From Pseudonocardia sp. DSM 110487 (GTDB lineage: Bacteria > Actinomycetota > Actinomycetes > Mycobacteriales > Pseudonocardiaceae): 64,000 bases of DNA. The notes beneath the pieces were generated by a model that saw only the letters and a list, made by a program, of their open reading frames with translations, was not told the DNA's origin and made no database searches. The number at the start of each line of letters is the position of its first letter. The stretch's first letter is position 1. This document shows positions 1-7,840 of the stretch, piece by piece. The stretch is taken from assembly GCF_019468565.1 (NCBI RefSeq), contig NZ_CP080521.1, positions 558,001 through 622,000 of the forward strand. Direction: 5' to 3'. Both the position numbers and the translations under genes were made by a program.

Positions 1-1
1 C

Positions 2-73
2 GCCGGCAGCGTGCTCGTGCACGAGGGCGGGCCATGTGGAGTCATCGCCGACACCTGGCAGACCTTCCCCTGA
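2..73 (+). CDS. 3' end of a truncated, unidentified CDS
   Basis: One plus-strand frame is open from the left window edge to a TGA at 71-73, and its last residues read IADTWQTFP. Codons in this frame are G/C-rich at the third position, as in the rest of the window. It converges with the SnoaL-like gene that ends eight bases further on. Only 23 codons are visible, so no family can be named; it is listed because no other frame accounts for these bases. Confidence 0.35.
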   Translation, partial: AGSVLVHEGGPCGVIADTWQTFP

Positions 74-81
74 CGGGGAGC

Positions 82-435
82 TCAGAGCAGGTCGCGGACG
101 GTGTTCCCGACGCTCTGGCTCGCCCCCCACAGCTCGGCGATCCGCCCGTCCTCCACGCGGAACATCTCCATCAAGGTGACGTCCTCGGCGGAGAACCCGG
201 AGATCGTGGCCCGCAGGCTGACCAGGTCGCCGTCAGCAACGACGTCGTCGACGACGGAGTGCATGTCCGGAAACTTCTGGCTGATCGCGCTCCACGTCTC
301 CTTGACGTGCTCGGCCCCCGACGTGCCCATGGGATGGCTGAAGAAGTCCGGGGTGAAGATGTCGTCCACCGCTTCGAAGTTCCTCGTGTTGAAGGCTTCG
401 TGCATGCGGTAGGCGAGGGCGCGCGCGTTCGTCAT
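82..435 (-). CDS. SnoaL-like / NTF2-fold protein
   Basis: A 117-residue protein with the pattern of small SnoaL-like polyketide-cyclase/NTF2-fold proteins: an N-terminal helix (MHEAFNTRNFEAVDDIF), the strand-forming HPMG region, and a C-terminal stretch in which MFRVEDGRIAELWG is the family hallmark. Members are usually 110-140 residues, so it is full length. I chose the ATG at 433-435 because the frame extends upstream through the operator region without homology and because AGGAG lies just ahead of it. It is divergent from the TetR gene at 511, which probably represses it. The substrate cannot be inferred; many such proteins are of unknown function. Confidence 0.8.
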   Translation of the reverse strand: MTNARALAYRMHEAFNTRNFEAVDDIFTPDFFSHPMGTSGAEHVKETWSAISQKFPDMHSVVDDVVADGDLVSLRATISGFSAEDVTLMEMFRVEDGRIAELWGASQSVGNTVRDLL

Positions 436-448
436 CACGTCTCCTAAA

Positions 449-491
449 CGATCGGTCAGTAAGTGAGAGCCTGCTCCACTTACCGATCGGT
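449..491. promoter_or_regulatory. TetR-type operator region between divergent genes
   Basis: The 75-bp gap between the SnoaL-like gene and the TetR gene carries a 7-bp inverted repeat, GTAAGTG at 459-465 and CACTTAC at 477-483. Two CGATCGGT copies lie at 449-456 and 484-491, the second inside the 10-bp palindrome ACCGATCGGT (482-491). Such dyads between a TetR gene and its divergent neighbour are typical of autoregulated operators. Binding itself is inferred. Confidence 0.6.
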
Positions 492-510
492 CGTCAAGTA
501 CCGTGCACAT

Positions 511-1059
511 GTGACCGACGAGCCCGGCACCCGTGGGCGGATAATGGCGATCGCGCTGGAGCTGTTCTCGGCGCAGGGCTACGCGGGCACCTCGGTCGCC
601 GACATCGCGGGCAGGCTGGGGACGACCAAGGCTGCGCTGTACTACCACTTCGGCTCGAAGGCGGAGATCCTCGACGCCCTGCTCGGCGAGCCGCTCGCGG
701 CCTATGCCCGACTCGTGCACTCCGGACCGCGCACGCTGGAAGACCTGCTCGCGGCCGTCATCGACACCACCGCGGAGTCATCGGGGCTCCACGGCCTGAT
801 CGCCAGCGACCCGTCGGCACGGGCGGCGATCCGCGAGCGGACACGCCGGCTCGGTGCCGACGAGATCAACGACACGCTCCTCGCGGAGCTGGCGGGCCCT
901 CGGCCGAGTGCGGCACGGCGGGTCGCCGCGCATGCCGCCTACGCCGTCGCCAAACAAGGAACCTTGAGCCTCATGGCGGAGATCGGACGCATGACACCGC
1001 GCGGCCGAGCAGAGCTCCTCGCCGCCGCGCTCCGTGCCCTCGACGATCAGCGAAGTTGA
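511..1059 (+). CDS. TetR/AcrR family transcriptional regulator
   Basis: A 182-residue repressor. Residues about 10-55 form the TetR DNA-binding domain (ALELFSAQGYAGTSVADIA, then KAALYYHFGSKAEIL), with the usual LYYHFGSK recognition helix. The rest is the helical ligand-binding domain, which cannot be assigned a ligand. The frame is open further upstream, but the GTG at 511 gives the normal short N-terminus and leaves the operator dyads free. It is divergent from the SnoaL-like gene, so autoregulation and control of that gene are the simplest inference. Confidence 0.85.
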   Translation: MTDEPGTRGRIMAIALELFSAQGYAGTSVADIAGRLGTTKAALYYHFGSKAEILDALLGEPLAAYARLVHSGPRTLEDLLAAVIDTTAESSGLHGLIASDPSARAAIRERTRRLGADEINDTLLAELAGPRPSAARRVAAHAAYAVAKQGTLSLMAEIGRMTPRGRAELLAAALRALDDQRS

Positions 1060-1197
1060 AGGCGCTTGCTGGTGCACGGGCTTTCCTCGACCCCAGGGGC
1101 TTCGTTCGGGAAGTGGGACCTCGGGCACACTCCGGAATCACGCGGTTCGACCGCGTGGTTCGGCGTGAACAGTGATCATCGAGTCAGGGAGCTGTTC

Positions 1198-2103
1198 ATG
1201 CGTGCCGTCCGGATCGATCGTTTCGGTGAGCCGTCGGTGCTACGGGTCGACGAGGTTCCCGAGCCCGAGCCCGAAGACGGCGAGGTGCTGATCCGCGCCA
1301 TCGCGACGAGCATCAACCCGGTCGACGACAAGACACGCGAGGGCGCCATCGGGGAGGGGACGCCGCCGCTGCCGATGACGCTCGGCTGGGACCTCGCTGG
1401 TGTCGTGCTCGACGGTGGGACCAGCGACTTCCGGGCTGGGGAGCGGGTCATCGCGATGTCCCACCAGCTGAGCACCGGCCGCGGCACGTGGGCCGACATC
1501 GTGGCGCTGCGGGCAAGCTCGGTCGCGCCCGCACCGGTGTCGGTGAGTCTCGTGGAGGCCGCCACGCTGCCGCTGGCCGGGCTGTCCGCCCTGCAGACGT
1601 TGAGGTGGCTGGCAGTGTCGGCGGGTGAACGGCTGCTGATCGCTGGAGCAGCTGGCGCCGTCGGTGGATTGGCTCTGCAGCTCGCCCGGGCACGAGGGGT
1701 CCGGGTGGACGCTCTGGTCTCCCGCGAAGCCCAACTCGACATCACCAGGAACCACGGCGCCGAGTTCGCTACCACTGACCCGGCCGCACTTGCCGATCGA
1801 CACTACGACGCCGTCTTCGACACCTTCGGTGCTTTCGTCACCGACGCCGTGGTCGAAGGCGGCCGATACGCCTCGATCGCAACGCAGGCCGGCCCGGTTC
1901 CTGATCTGTCCGCGAGGAATGTTCGGACCACGGTCAATCAGGTTCGCGAGGACGGCGCCGGACTACGCGAAGTCGTGAAGCATGTCGATCAGGGTTCGGT
2001 GTCCGTCCGCGTCGATTCCACCTTCGGCATCCATGACGTCCGCGCCGCACACCGCCAGTTCGCGGCGGGCGGCCTGAACGGCAAGGTCACGGTGACCTTT
2101 TGA
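1198..2103 (+). CDS. NADP-dependent zinc-independent alcohol dehydrogenase / quinone oxidoreductase (MDR family)
   Basis: A 301-residue medium-chain reductase. It opens with MRAVRIDRFGEPSVL, the common start of NADPH:quinone reductases. It has the GroES-like domain in the first ~110 residues and a Rossmann domain with AGAAGAVGGLALQLA for the cofactor. The cysteine clusters that bind structural zinc in alcohol dehydrogenases are absent, which places it with the QOR-type enzymes. The frame is open upstream, but the ATG at 1198 follows a GGGAG ribosome site and gives the family start. It probably reduces quinones or activated alkenes with NADPH; the physiological substrate is unknown. Confidence 0.85.
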   Translation: MRAVRIDRFGEPSVLRVDEVPEPEPEDGEVLIRAIATSINPVDDKTREGAIGEGTPPLPMTLGWDLAGVVLDGGTSDFRAGERVIAMSHQLSTGRGTWADIVALRASSVAPAPVSVSLVEAATLPLAGLSALQTLRWLAVSAGERLLIAGAAGAVGGLALQLARARGVRVDALVSREAQLDITRNHGAEFATTDPAALADRHYDAVFDTFGAFVTDAVVEGGRYASIATQAGPVPDLSARNVRTTVNQVREDGAGLREVVKHVDQGSVSVRVDSTFGIHDVRAAHRQFAAGGLNGKVTVTF

Positions 2104-2252
2104 CAGCTTCTGCCCGACCGTGCTGCTCCGCGATCGCGTACCGAGCATCGAATGTGAGCGCCGTCACGTAGCGCGTTCGATCAGCTTCGCGTCGCCTCCC
2201 GGTCCACACCTCAACGGCTCCGCCCAAGGGGTCAACGGACGAGGAGATGACG

Positions 2253-2675
2253 ATGAGCTCCACCACTTACGACTACACCCTGACCCGCGTGCTCGACGCC
2301 CCGGTCGAGAACGTGTGGGCGGCCTGGACCCAGCCCGAGCACTACGCGCGGTGGTCCGGCGCGGTGCTGCCCTCGATCTCCCTCGACGTGCGCCCCGGCG
2401 GGGCGTGGCGCGCCACGATGGCCACGCCGGACGGCTCGGAGTTCCCGCTGACCGGCACCTACGGCGAGGTCGTCGAGAACGAGCGCCTCGAAGTGATCAT
2501 GGACCTCCCCGGGGGTGAGTCCACCGTCATGGCCGTGGGCCTCACCGCAGATAACGGCAAGACCCGGATCGTGCTGTCCCAGACGTGCGCCACCGCGGAG
2601 GCGCGCGACATGTCCGAGCAGGGGAGCGGGATGCTGCTCGACGGTCTGTCCGCCTACGTCCCCACGATCTCGTAG
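2253..2675 (+). CDS. SRPBCC / AHSA1-like domain protein
   Basis: A 140-residue START-like (SRPBCC) protein of the Activator-of-Hsp90 ATPase C-terminal-like type: RVLDAPVENVWAAWTQPEH at the start, RPGGAWRATM in the second strand, and a final long helix. Family members bind hydrophobic ligands in a deep cavity, and many have no known ligand. ATG occurs at 2247 and 2253; GAGGAG at 2241-2246 abuts the first and stands 6 bases from the second, so 2253 is preferred. Its 3' end overlaps the convergent methyltransferase gene by 22 bp. Confidence 0.85.
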   Translation: MSSTTYDYTLTRVLDAPVENVWAAWTQPEHYARWSGAVLPSISLDVRPGGAWRATMATPDGSEFPLTGTYGEVVENERLEVIMDLPGGESTVMAVGLTADNGKTRIVLSQTCATAEARDMSEQGSGMLLDGLSAYVPTIS

Positions 2676-3505
2676 CGGACGTACCGGCTCATGTCCCGCA
2701 CCGGCGGCACGAGCTGGGTCAGCCTGCTGACGATCGCGGAGCCGCGCGGTGCCGCCCCGGGCGGCACCGCTTCCAGCAGGGCGGGGGAGAGGGCGCTGAC
2801 CGTGTCGGTGCACTGCAGCCTCGGGTTCGACCGCTCGAGCTCGTGCGCGTCATCGATGGCCCAGCGCATGAGCGACGGGCCGAAGCGGCGCTTCAGCATC
2901 CAGTTGCTCGTGCGGACGGCGAGCCGGTTGTGCGTGTCCAGAACGACGGCGCCGCTCGGAAAGCGATCGGTGATCCGCCGGAAGAGCGCGTGCCCCTCGG
3001 CGGGTTCCAGGTACATGACCAGCCCCTGGGCGACGACCAGAACCGGCCGATCGGTCGGAATCTGCTCCAGCCACTCCGGATCGGTCACTGACGACGCGAT
3101 CGTCCGGTAGTTCTCGCGCTGCGGGAACAGCTTGCCGCGCGCCTCGATGACAGGGGGCAGGTCGACGTCGAACCAATGCACCTCGGACCCGGGATCGACG
3201 CGCCACACCCGCGTGTCGAGCCCGGCGCCGAGGACGAGCACGGTGGCCCGCTCGTGCGCCGCGAGGAACTCCGCGGTCCAGTTGTCGAAGTGCTTCGCGC
3301 GTAGCGCGACCTTGGTCCGGACGCTCCTCGGCGATGACAGCCTTGTCCTCATCCACGAGAAGTCGTAGTCGATCTTCTCGAACGCCTCGGCCGCCATCGT
3401 GTCGCCGAGGATCGTCGGTTCGATCCGCGCGTCCATGGCGATCCCGTACAGCGTGATCAACGAGGTCTCCATGGCGTCCGGAAACCGGACCTTCACCTGC
3501 GACAC
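2654..3505 (-). CDS. class I SAM-dependent methyltransferase, LCMT/TcmP-like
   Basis: A 283-residue methyltransferase of the leucine carboxyl methyltransferase-like group that includes TcmP-type polyketide O-methyltransferases. The SAM-binding motif I is VLVLGAGLDTRVWR (about residue 90), followed by the acidic WFDVDLPPVIEARG loop and the VVAQGLVMYLEP motif seen throughout the family. Length is normal. There is no polyketide gene nearby, so the substrate is open. The neighbours do not form an operon with it: the gene upstream (the VOC protein) ends 28 bases away on the minus strand, and the SRPBCC gene converges from the other side. Confidence 0.85.
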   Translation of the reverse strand: MSQVKVRFPDAMETSLITLYGIAMDARIEPTILGDTMAAEAFEKIDYDFSWMRTRLSSPRSVRTKVALRAKHFDNWTAEFLAAHERATVLVLGAGLDTRVWRVDPGSEVHWFDVDLPPVIEARGKLFPQRENYRTIASSVTDPEWLEQIPTDRPVLVVAQGLVMYLEPAEGHALFRRITDRFPSGAVVLDTHNRLAVRTSNWMLKRRFGPSLMRWAIDDAHELERSNPRLQCTDTVSALSPALLEAVPPGAAPRGSAIVSRLTQLVPPVRDMSRYVRYEIVGT

Positions 3506-3533
3506 GTCGCCGGATACCCCGTCGAGCCGTCGC

Positions 3534-3998
3534 TCAGACCATCGGTTCTACGCGCATGTTGGGTCCCGGGTCGTGCACGCGGTGCGGCCCGGTCGGGGCG
3601 TCCTCGTGGCGGGCGTGGGTGTAGAAGCCGAGCTCGTGCCCGTCCGGGTCGTGCAGCATCGGCAGGATCCAGCCCTCGCTGGCGCGGTGCACCCCACCGT
3701 GCCGCAACCCGAGCTCGTCGAGGCGAGCGGCGAGCGAGGTGAGGCGGGGGTAGTCCGGCACTCCGATGCCGAAGTAGCCGAAGCCGGCGGCGGCCTCGGC
3801 GCGGGCGGGGTCGAGGCGCAAGGCCAGCGGTGGGCCGCCGTCGGGTTGCTCCATCGCCAGCCCGGCGAGCTCGCCCTGCTCCACGAACTCGATGACGACG
3901 CGGTAGCCGAGCACCTCCCCGTACCAGTCTGCCGATCGCTGCAGGTCGCGCACCGGGAGTTTCAGGTGATGGATGCCGGCGAGGGTCGGAACGGTCAT
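3534..3998 (-). CDS. VOC (glyoxalase/bleomycin resistance) family protein
   Basis: A 154-residue vicinal-oxygen-chelate protein with two beta-alpha-beta-beta-beta units. HHLKLPVRDLQRSADWY at the N-terminus supplies the first metal-ligand His, and MLHDPDGHELGFY near the C-terminus carries the usual late Glu. The frame is open upstream, but the ATG at 3996-3998 is the first that gives the canonical start. It lies 55 bases downstream of the Nudix-like gene on the same strand and may be co-transcribed. The reaction cannot be deduced; glyoxalase, dioxygenase and antibiotic-binding proteins share this fold. Confidence 0.85.
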   Translation of the reverse strand: MTVPTLAGIHHLKLPVRDLQRSADWYGEVLGYRVVIEFVEQGELAGLAMEQPDGGPPLALRLDPARAEAAAGFGYFGIGVPDYPRLTSLAARLDELGLRHGGVHRASEGWILPMLHDPDGHELGFYTHARHEDAPTGPHRVHDPGPNMRVEPMV

Positions 3999-4053
3999 GA
4001 CAGGAAGCTCGCTCAACGGACTGGCCGCGCTACGGGCGTGATGCCGGCCTACC

Positions 4054-4728
4054 TCAGGGGTCCTCGTGCCAGGCCTGATCCCGCAGCATCGGCGGGTGCA
4101 GGGCGGTGGCCGGGCCGCGGCGGAACAGCTGCCCCGGCCGCCCGCGTCCGGAGCTGACCTTCGTGCCGGTCGGCACCAGGAAGCCGGGCGTCGAGGTGAC
4201 CTTGCGGGAGAAGTTGCGTGGGTCGGGAGTGGTGCCCCACACCGCCTCGTACACGCGCCGCAGCTGGGAGATCGTGAATTCAGCCGGGCAGAACGCCGCG
4301 GCGAGGGTCGTGTACTCGAGCTTCGCGCGCGCCCGCTCGACGCCGTCGGCGAGGATCTGCTTGTGGTCGAAGGCGAGCGTGCCCGCCTCGTCCACCGGCG
4401 CCCAGATGCCTTCGCCGGGTGGCTCGGGGAGGTCGGGCACGAGCGCGAGGTGCCCCACCGTGAGCACCCGGCCGCGCGGGTCCCGGTCCGGGGCGGCGTA
4501 GCTCGCGAGCTGTTCCAGGTGGTGGCCGTCGATCGCCAGCCCGATCTCCACGAGCTCCCGGCCTGCGGCGTCGAGGAGATCCTCGCGTCCGCGCACGAAA
4601 CCGCCGGGGAGGGCGCGCTCGCCTGCGAACGGCTGGGCCGCCCGCTCGCGCAGCAGCACACACAGGACACCGTCCCGCACGGTGAGCACGACCAGGTCCA
4701 CCGCAACGGCGAACAGGTTGCCGCGCAT
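4054..4728 (-). CDS. Nudix-domain protein with NrtR-like C-terminal winged helix, degenerate Nudix box
   Basis: A 224-residue protein: a Nudix fold (residues ~5-140) followed by a short winged-helix region (ISQLRRVYEAVWG and RNFSRKV, about 155-185), the architecture of NrtR-type regulators of NAD metabolism. The Nudix box is damaged. After GGFVRGRED the REL triad is followed by VEIGL, one residue short of the RELxEExGU pattern, so the second catalytic glutamate is missing. I infer a ligand-sensing regulator rather than a hydrolase, as in classical NrtR proteins that bind ADP-ribose without hydrolysing it. No NAD genes are adjacent. Confidence 0.8.
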   Translation of the reverse strand: MRGNLFAVAVDLVVLTVRDGVLCVLLRERAAQPFAGERALPGGFVRGREDLLDAAGRELVEIGLAIDGHHLEQLASYAAPDRDPRGRVLTVGHLALVPDLPEPPGEGIWAPVDEAGTLAFDHKQILADGVERARAKLEYTTLAAAFCPAEFTISQLRRVYEAVWGTTPDPRNFSRKVTSTPGFLVPTGTKVSSGRGRPGQLFRRGPATALHPPMLRDQAWHEDP

Positions 4729-4809
4729 CGTCCTCCCGACTTATCGTCGGGCTGACGCTACCGGATGTCGATCATCCTCCCGCGCTGCGGGTCCCATATC
4801 TCGTCGGAA

Positions 4810-5820
4810 TCAGGAACGCACCTCCTCCACGCGCACCGGGCGGTGCTGCTGCAGGGAGAGCGTGGCGGCCTCTGCGATGAACGCCACCTCCAGTGCGTCC
4901 TGCACGGTGCACGGGCTCGATCGGGCGCCCGCGACGACCTCGGTGAACACCGCGAGCTCGGCCCGGAACGCCGCCGCGAGCCGGTCCATGAAGAACGAGT
5001 GCGGCGGGCCGGCGGGGAAGGTGACGCCGGGTTCCAGTGAGCGCAGCGGCAGCCCGTCGTCCAGGCCCGCCGCCGCACTGTCCGCGGTCCCGTGCAGTTC
5101 CAGCCGCACGTCGTAGCCGCGTGGGTTGCCCCGGCTGTTGGAGACGACGCCGAGCGTGCCGTCGTCGAGCGTGAGGATCGCGGCCGCGGTGTGCACGTCG
5201 CCGATCTCGGAGAACAGCGGGTCGCCCCGGTCGGAGCCGGTGGCGTAGACCTCGACGACCTCCCGGCCGGTCACCCAGCGCACGGCGTCGAAGTCGTGCA
5301 CCGCGCAGTCCCGGAAGATCCCGCCCGAGCCGGCGAGGTACGTGGCGGGTGGCGGGGCCGGGTCGAGCGTGGTGGAGCGGACGGTGTGCAGTCCGCCGAG
5401 CTCCCCGCTCTCCACCGCCGCGCGGGCGGCGAGGAACGCCGGGTCGAACCGGCGCGGGTACCCGATCTGCACGGGCACGCCGGACTCCTGCACCCGCCGC
5501 GCCACCCACACGGCGTCGTCGACGGCGCGGGCGAGCGGCTTCTCGCAGAACACCGGCAGCCCGGCCTCGACCGCGGCGAGCACCAGCTCGGGATGCGTGT
5601 CGGTCGCAGCCGCCACCAGCACACCGTCGATGCCCGCGGCGAGCAGTTCGGCCACCGAGTCGGCAGGCTCGGCGCCGACCCGCCCGGCCACCTCCTTCGT
5701 CACCGCGGGCACGGCGTCGGTGACGACCAGCGAGTCGACGGCCGGCAAGCCGGCGAGGGTCTGCGCGTGGAACGCGCCGATCCGGCCGAGCCCGATCAAT
5801 CCGAGTCGCGTGCCTGCCAT
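4810..5820 (-). CDS. Gfo/Idh/MocA family oxidoreductase (inositol/sugar dehydrogenase-like)
   Basis: A 336-residue NAD(P)-dependent dehydrogenase. LGLIGLGRIGAFHAQTL at the N-terminus is the Rossmann fingerprint, and CEKPLA (about residue 94) is the catalytic-lysine motif of the family. It resembles myo-inositol 2-dehydrogenases closely, for example in the YPRRFDPAF and AGSGGIFRDCAVHDFD segments. It is the last gene of a three-gene operon (PhyH oxygenase, SDR, this gene) in which stop and start codons share one base. The nearby inositol cluster has two further paralogues, so this copy probably acts on a related polyol or sugar. Confidence 0.85.
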   Translation of the reverse strand: MAGTRLGLIGLGRIGAFHAQTLAGLPAVDSLVVTDAVPAVTKEVAGRVGAEPADSVAELLAAGIDGVLVAAATDTHPELVLAAVEAGLPVFCEKPLARAVDDAVWVARRVQESGVPVQIGYPRRFDPAFLAARAAVESGELGGLHTVRSTTLDPAPPPATYLAGSGGIFRDCAVHDFDAVRWVTGREVVEVYATGSDRGDPLFSEIGDVHTAAAILTLDDGTLGVVSNSRGNPRGYDVRLELHGTADSAAAGLDDGLPLRSLEPGVTFPAGPPHSFFMDRLAAAFRAELAVFTEVVAGARSSPCTVQDALEVAFIAEAATLSLQQHRPVRVEEVRS

Positions 5821-6596
5821 TAGTCGAGCCCTCCGAACACGTTCTGGTCCCAGTCGATCACCGAGCCGGTGACGACGCCGCTGCGGTCCGACAGCAGGAA
5901 CACGACGAAGTCGGCGATCTCGTCGACCTGCCCGAGCTTGCCCATCGGCAGCCGCCGCGCCGCGTCCTCGAGCCAGCCGTCGTCGGCGTCGTGGAACCGG
6001 CGCTGGGTGGCGTCCTCGCCCTCGGTGTCGGTCCAGCCGATGTCGAGGCCGTTGATCCGGATCCGGTCGAAGCGGTGGGCGTGGGCGGCGTTGCGGGTGA
6101 CCCCGGCGAGCCCCGCCTTCGCCGCGACGTACGGCGCCAGGTACGGCTGCCCGCCCAGCTCCGACGAGGAGATGACGTTGACGATCGTGCCGGGGGCGCC
6201 GCGGCGCAGCATGTCCCGCACGGCGGCCTGCATGAGGAAGAACGGCGCCCGCAGGTTGATCGCGATGTGCTCGTCGAACAGTCCGGGGGTGGTGTCGACC
6301 AGCGTGCCCCTCGACGTGAGCCCGGCCGCGTTGACCAGCGAGTCGATCCGGCCGAACGCCTCGATCACGGCCGCCACCGAGTCCTGCGCCTGGCCCACGT
6401 CCGCGACGTCGGCCGGCACGTATAGCGCGTCGGTGCCGGTCTCGCGCAGCGCGGCGACGAGCTTCTCTCCCGGCTCGGGGCGCCGGCCGCTGACGGCGAC
6501 GGTGGCGCCCTCACGTGCGGCGGCCCGCGCCACGCCTGCGCCGACACCCTGCGTGCCGCCGCTGACCAGCACCACCCGGTCGGTCAGGAGGCCCAT
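5820..6596 (-). CDS. SDR family oxidoreductase
   Basis: A 258-residue classical short-chain dehydrogenase: cofactor motif SGGTQGVGAG (TGxxxGxG type, residues ~13-22), the structural NAAG at about 90, and the catalytic Ser plus YVAAK pair (ISSSELGG then PYVAAKAG). The glycine-rich loop is followed by SGRRPEPG, where the arginines suggest NADP(H). Its ATG at 6594-6596 shares one base with the upstream PhyH stop, and its TAA shares one base with the next ATG, so the three genes are one translational unit. Probably an alcohol or polyol dehydrogenase in the same pathway. Confidence 0.88.
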   Translation of the reverse strand: MGLLTDRVVLVSGGTQGVGAGVARAAAREGATVAVSGRRPEPGEKLVAALRETGTDALYVPADVADVGQAQDSVAAVIEAFGRIDSLVNAAGLTSRGTLVDTTPGLFDEHIAINLRAPFFLMQAAVRDMLRRGAPGTIVNVISSSELGGQPYLAPYVAAKAGLAGVTRNAAHAHRFDRIRINGLDIGWTDTEGEDATQRRFHDADDGWLEDAARRLPMGKLGQVDEIADFVVFLLSDRSGVVTGSVIDWDQNVFGGLD

Positions 6597-7738
6597 CACG
6601 CCGTCCCGCGGCGATCGGTGTGATCGGTGAGCGCGGCCTCGAACGCCTCGGGCGCCCAGCCCTCGGCCAGTGCGCGCCGGACGAGGTCGGCCTGGCTGGG
6701 CGGGGCGAGGCCGTCGACCGGTGGGTCGCGGTCCAGGTTGGTGGGGAACGGGTAGCCCTCCGCCGCGGCGGTGACGGCGTGTTCGGGCCCCGGGTGTTTG
6801 CGCAGCGCGGGATAGACGGCGCGGCAGATCCGATCGCGGTCGACGCTCTCCATGGCGCGCCCGAACGCCGAGGAGATCTGCAGTAGGTTCGCCATCCGCC
6901 GCACGTCCGTCGAGCGGTTCGTGCCCGCGCCGTGGATCACGGCCGGGTTGAAGAACACGGCGTCCCCCGTCTGCAGCGGGAGCTGGACGTGGTGGCGCTC
7001 GAAGTGCTCGCGGAACTCGGGGCGGCCGGTGGCGAGGTAGCCGGGCCCGTACTTCTGGGAGTGCGGCAGGTACATCGTCGGGCCGCTCTCCACCGGCATG
7101 TCGGTGTGGGCAACCGCGCCCTGCAGCGTGAGCACGGGGGAGAGCACGTGCACGTGCGGCGGGAACTGCTCGATGCGCGCGGGCGGCAGGAACCCGAGGT
7201 GGTAGTCGCGGTGCCCGACTTGGGCCGCTCCGCCGGGGTTGACGACGTTGACCTGCGACGTCACCTGGTAGCCGGGGCCTAGCCACGCCGTGGAGGCGAG
7301 CGCGACGATCGGATTGGCGTAGTAGTCGACGAACGCCTCGGGCGCGTGCACGGCGAGCTTCTCCAGCGCGTTCCACACGCGGTCGTTCGCCCCCGGCTTC
7401 GCGAAGTGGTCCCCGGCCGCGACTCCGCTCGCGCGTTGCGCGGCGATCATCTCCTCGAACGCCACGGTGGCGCGGTCGACCACGGCCTGGTCCGGGTACG
7501 CGCCGCGCACCACGACGATGCCGGGGCCGTGGGAGAAGGCACGCACGAGCTCCGCCCGCGCCTGTTCGGATGGCCCCTCCAGCAGCCGCGCGGCGTCGTA
7601 GCAGAGGACCTCGTCGATGACCTCGGTGGCGAGCGGGAAGTCGTGGGGATCGGTGCGGTCGGCGAGCACCTCGAGCAGGTCCTCGAGTCGGCAGGTTGCC
7701 TCGGACCAGCGGGTGTCGGGGGCGTGCGTCGTTGCCAT
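6596..7738 (-). CDS. phytanoyl-CoA dioxygenase (PhyH) family Fe(II)/2-oxoglutarate oxygenase
   Basis: A 380-residue member of the PhyH family of non-haem iron, 2-oxoglutarate-dependent oxygenases. The facial triad is visible: H176-x-D178 in VGHRDYH and H269 in AVIHGAGTNRS, with Arg275 placed to bind 2-oxoglutarate. The frame is open to 7852, but the ATG at 7736-7738 leaves the LacI-type operators outside the gene. It is the first gene of the PhyH-SDR-Gfo/Idh operon and faces the LacI gene. A hydroxylation followed by two dehydrogenations of one substrate is a plausible pathway, but the substrate is unknown. Confidence 0.85.
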   Translation of the reverse strand: MATTHAPDTRWSEATCRLEDLLEVLADRTDPHDFPLATEVIDEVLCYDAARLLEGPSEQARAELVRAFSHGPGIVVVRGAYPDQAVVDRATVAFEEMIAAQRASGVAAGDHFAKPGANDRVWNALEKLAVHAPEAFVDYYANPIVALASTAWLGPGYQVTSQVNVVNPGGAAQVGHRDYHLGFLPPARIEQFPPHVHVLSPVLTLQGAVAHTDMPVESGPTMYLPHSQKYGPGYLATGRPEFREHFERHHVQLPLQTGDAVFFNPAVIHGAGTNRSTDVRRMANLLQISSAFGRAMESVDRDRICRAVYPALRKHPGPEHAVTAAAEGYPFPTNLDRDPPVDGLAPPSQADLVRRALAEGWAPEAFEAALTDHTDRRGTA

Positions 7739-7750
7739 GTCAGCTCCCGT

Positions 7751-7797
7751 TTTGAAGCGCTCCTGTTCTTGAAGCGCTCTGGTTTTAAAGCGCTTTA
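7751..7797. promoter_or_regulatory. three tandem LacI-type operators
   Basis: Between the PhyH gene and the LacI gene are three copies of TTNAAGCGCT at about 7751-7762, 7768-7780 and 7783-7797. The last contains a perfect 12-bp palindrome, TAAAGCGCTTTA (7786-7797). The central CG-containing dyad is the normal LacI/GalR-family operator core. Copies are spaced 15-17 bp apart, so they could not all be filled on one face of the helix. The LacI protein at 7841 is the obvious ligand; this is inferred. Confidence 0.8.
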
Positions 7798-7840
7798 GAC
7801 CTGCGTTAGGCTCCTCTCGGCATCGAGGGCTGTCAAGGGG

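Noticed and set aside
2253..3505. A polyketide biosynthesis cluster suggested by SnoaL-like and TcmP-like genes
   Set aside because: No ketosynthase, acyl carrier protein or cyclase genes lie nearby; both families are common outside such clusters.
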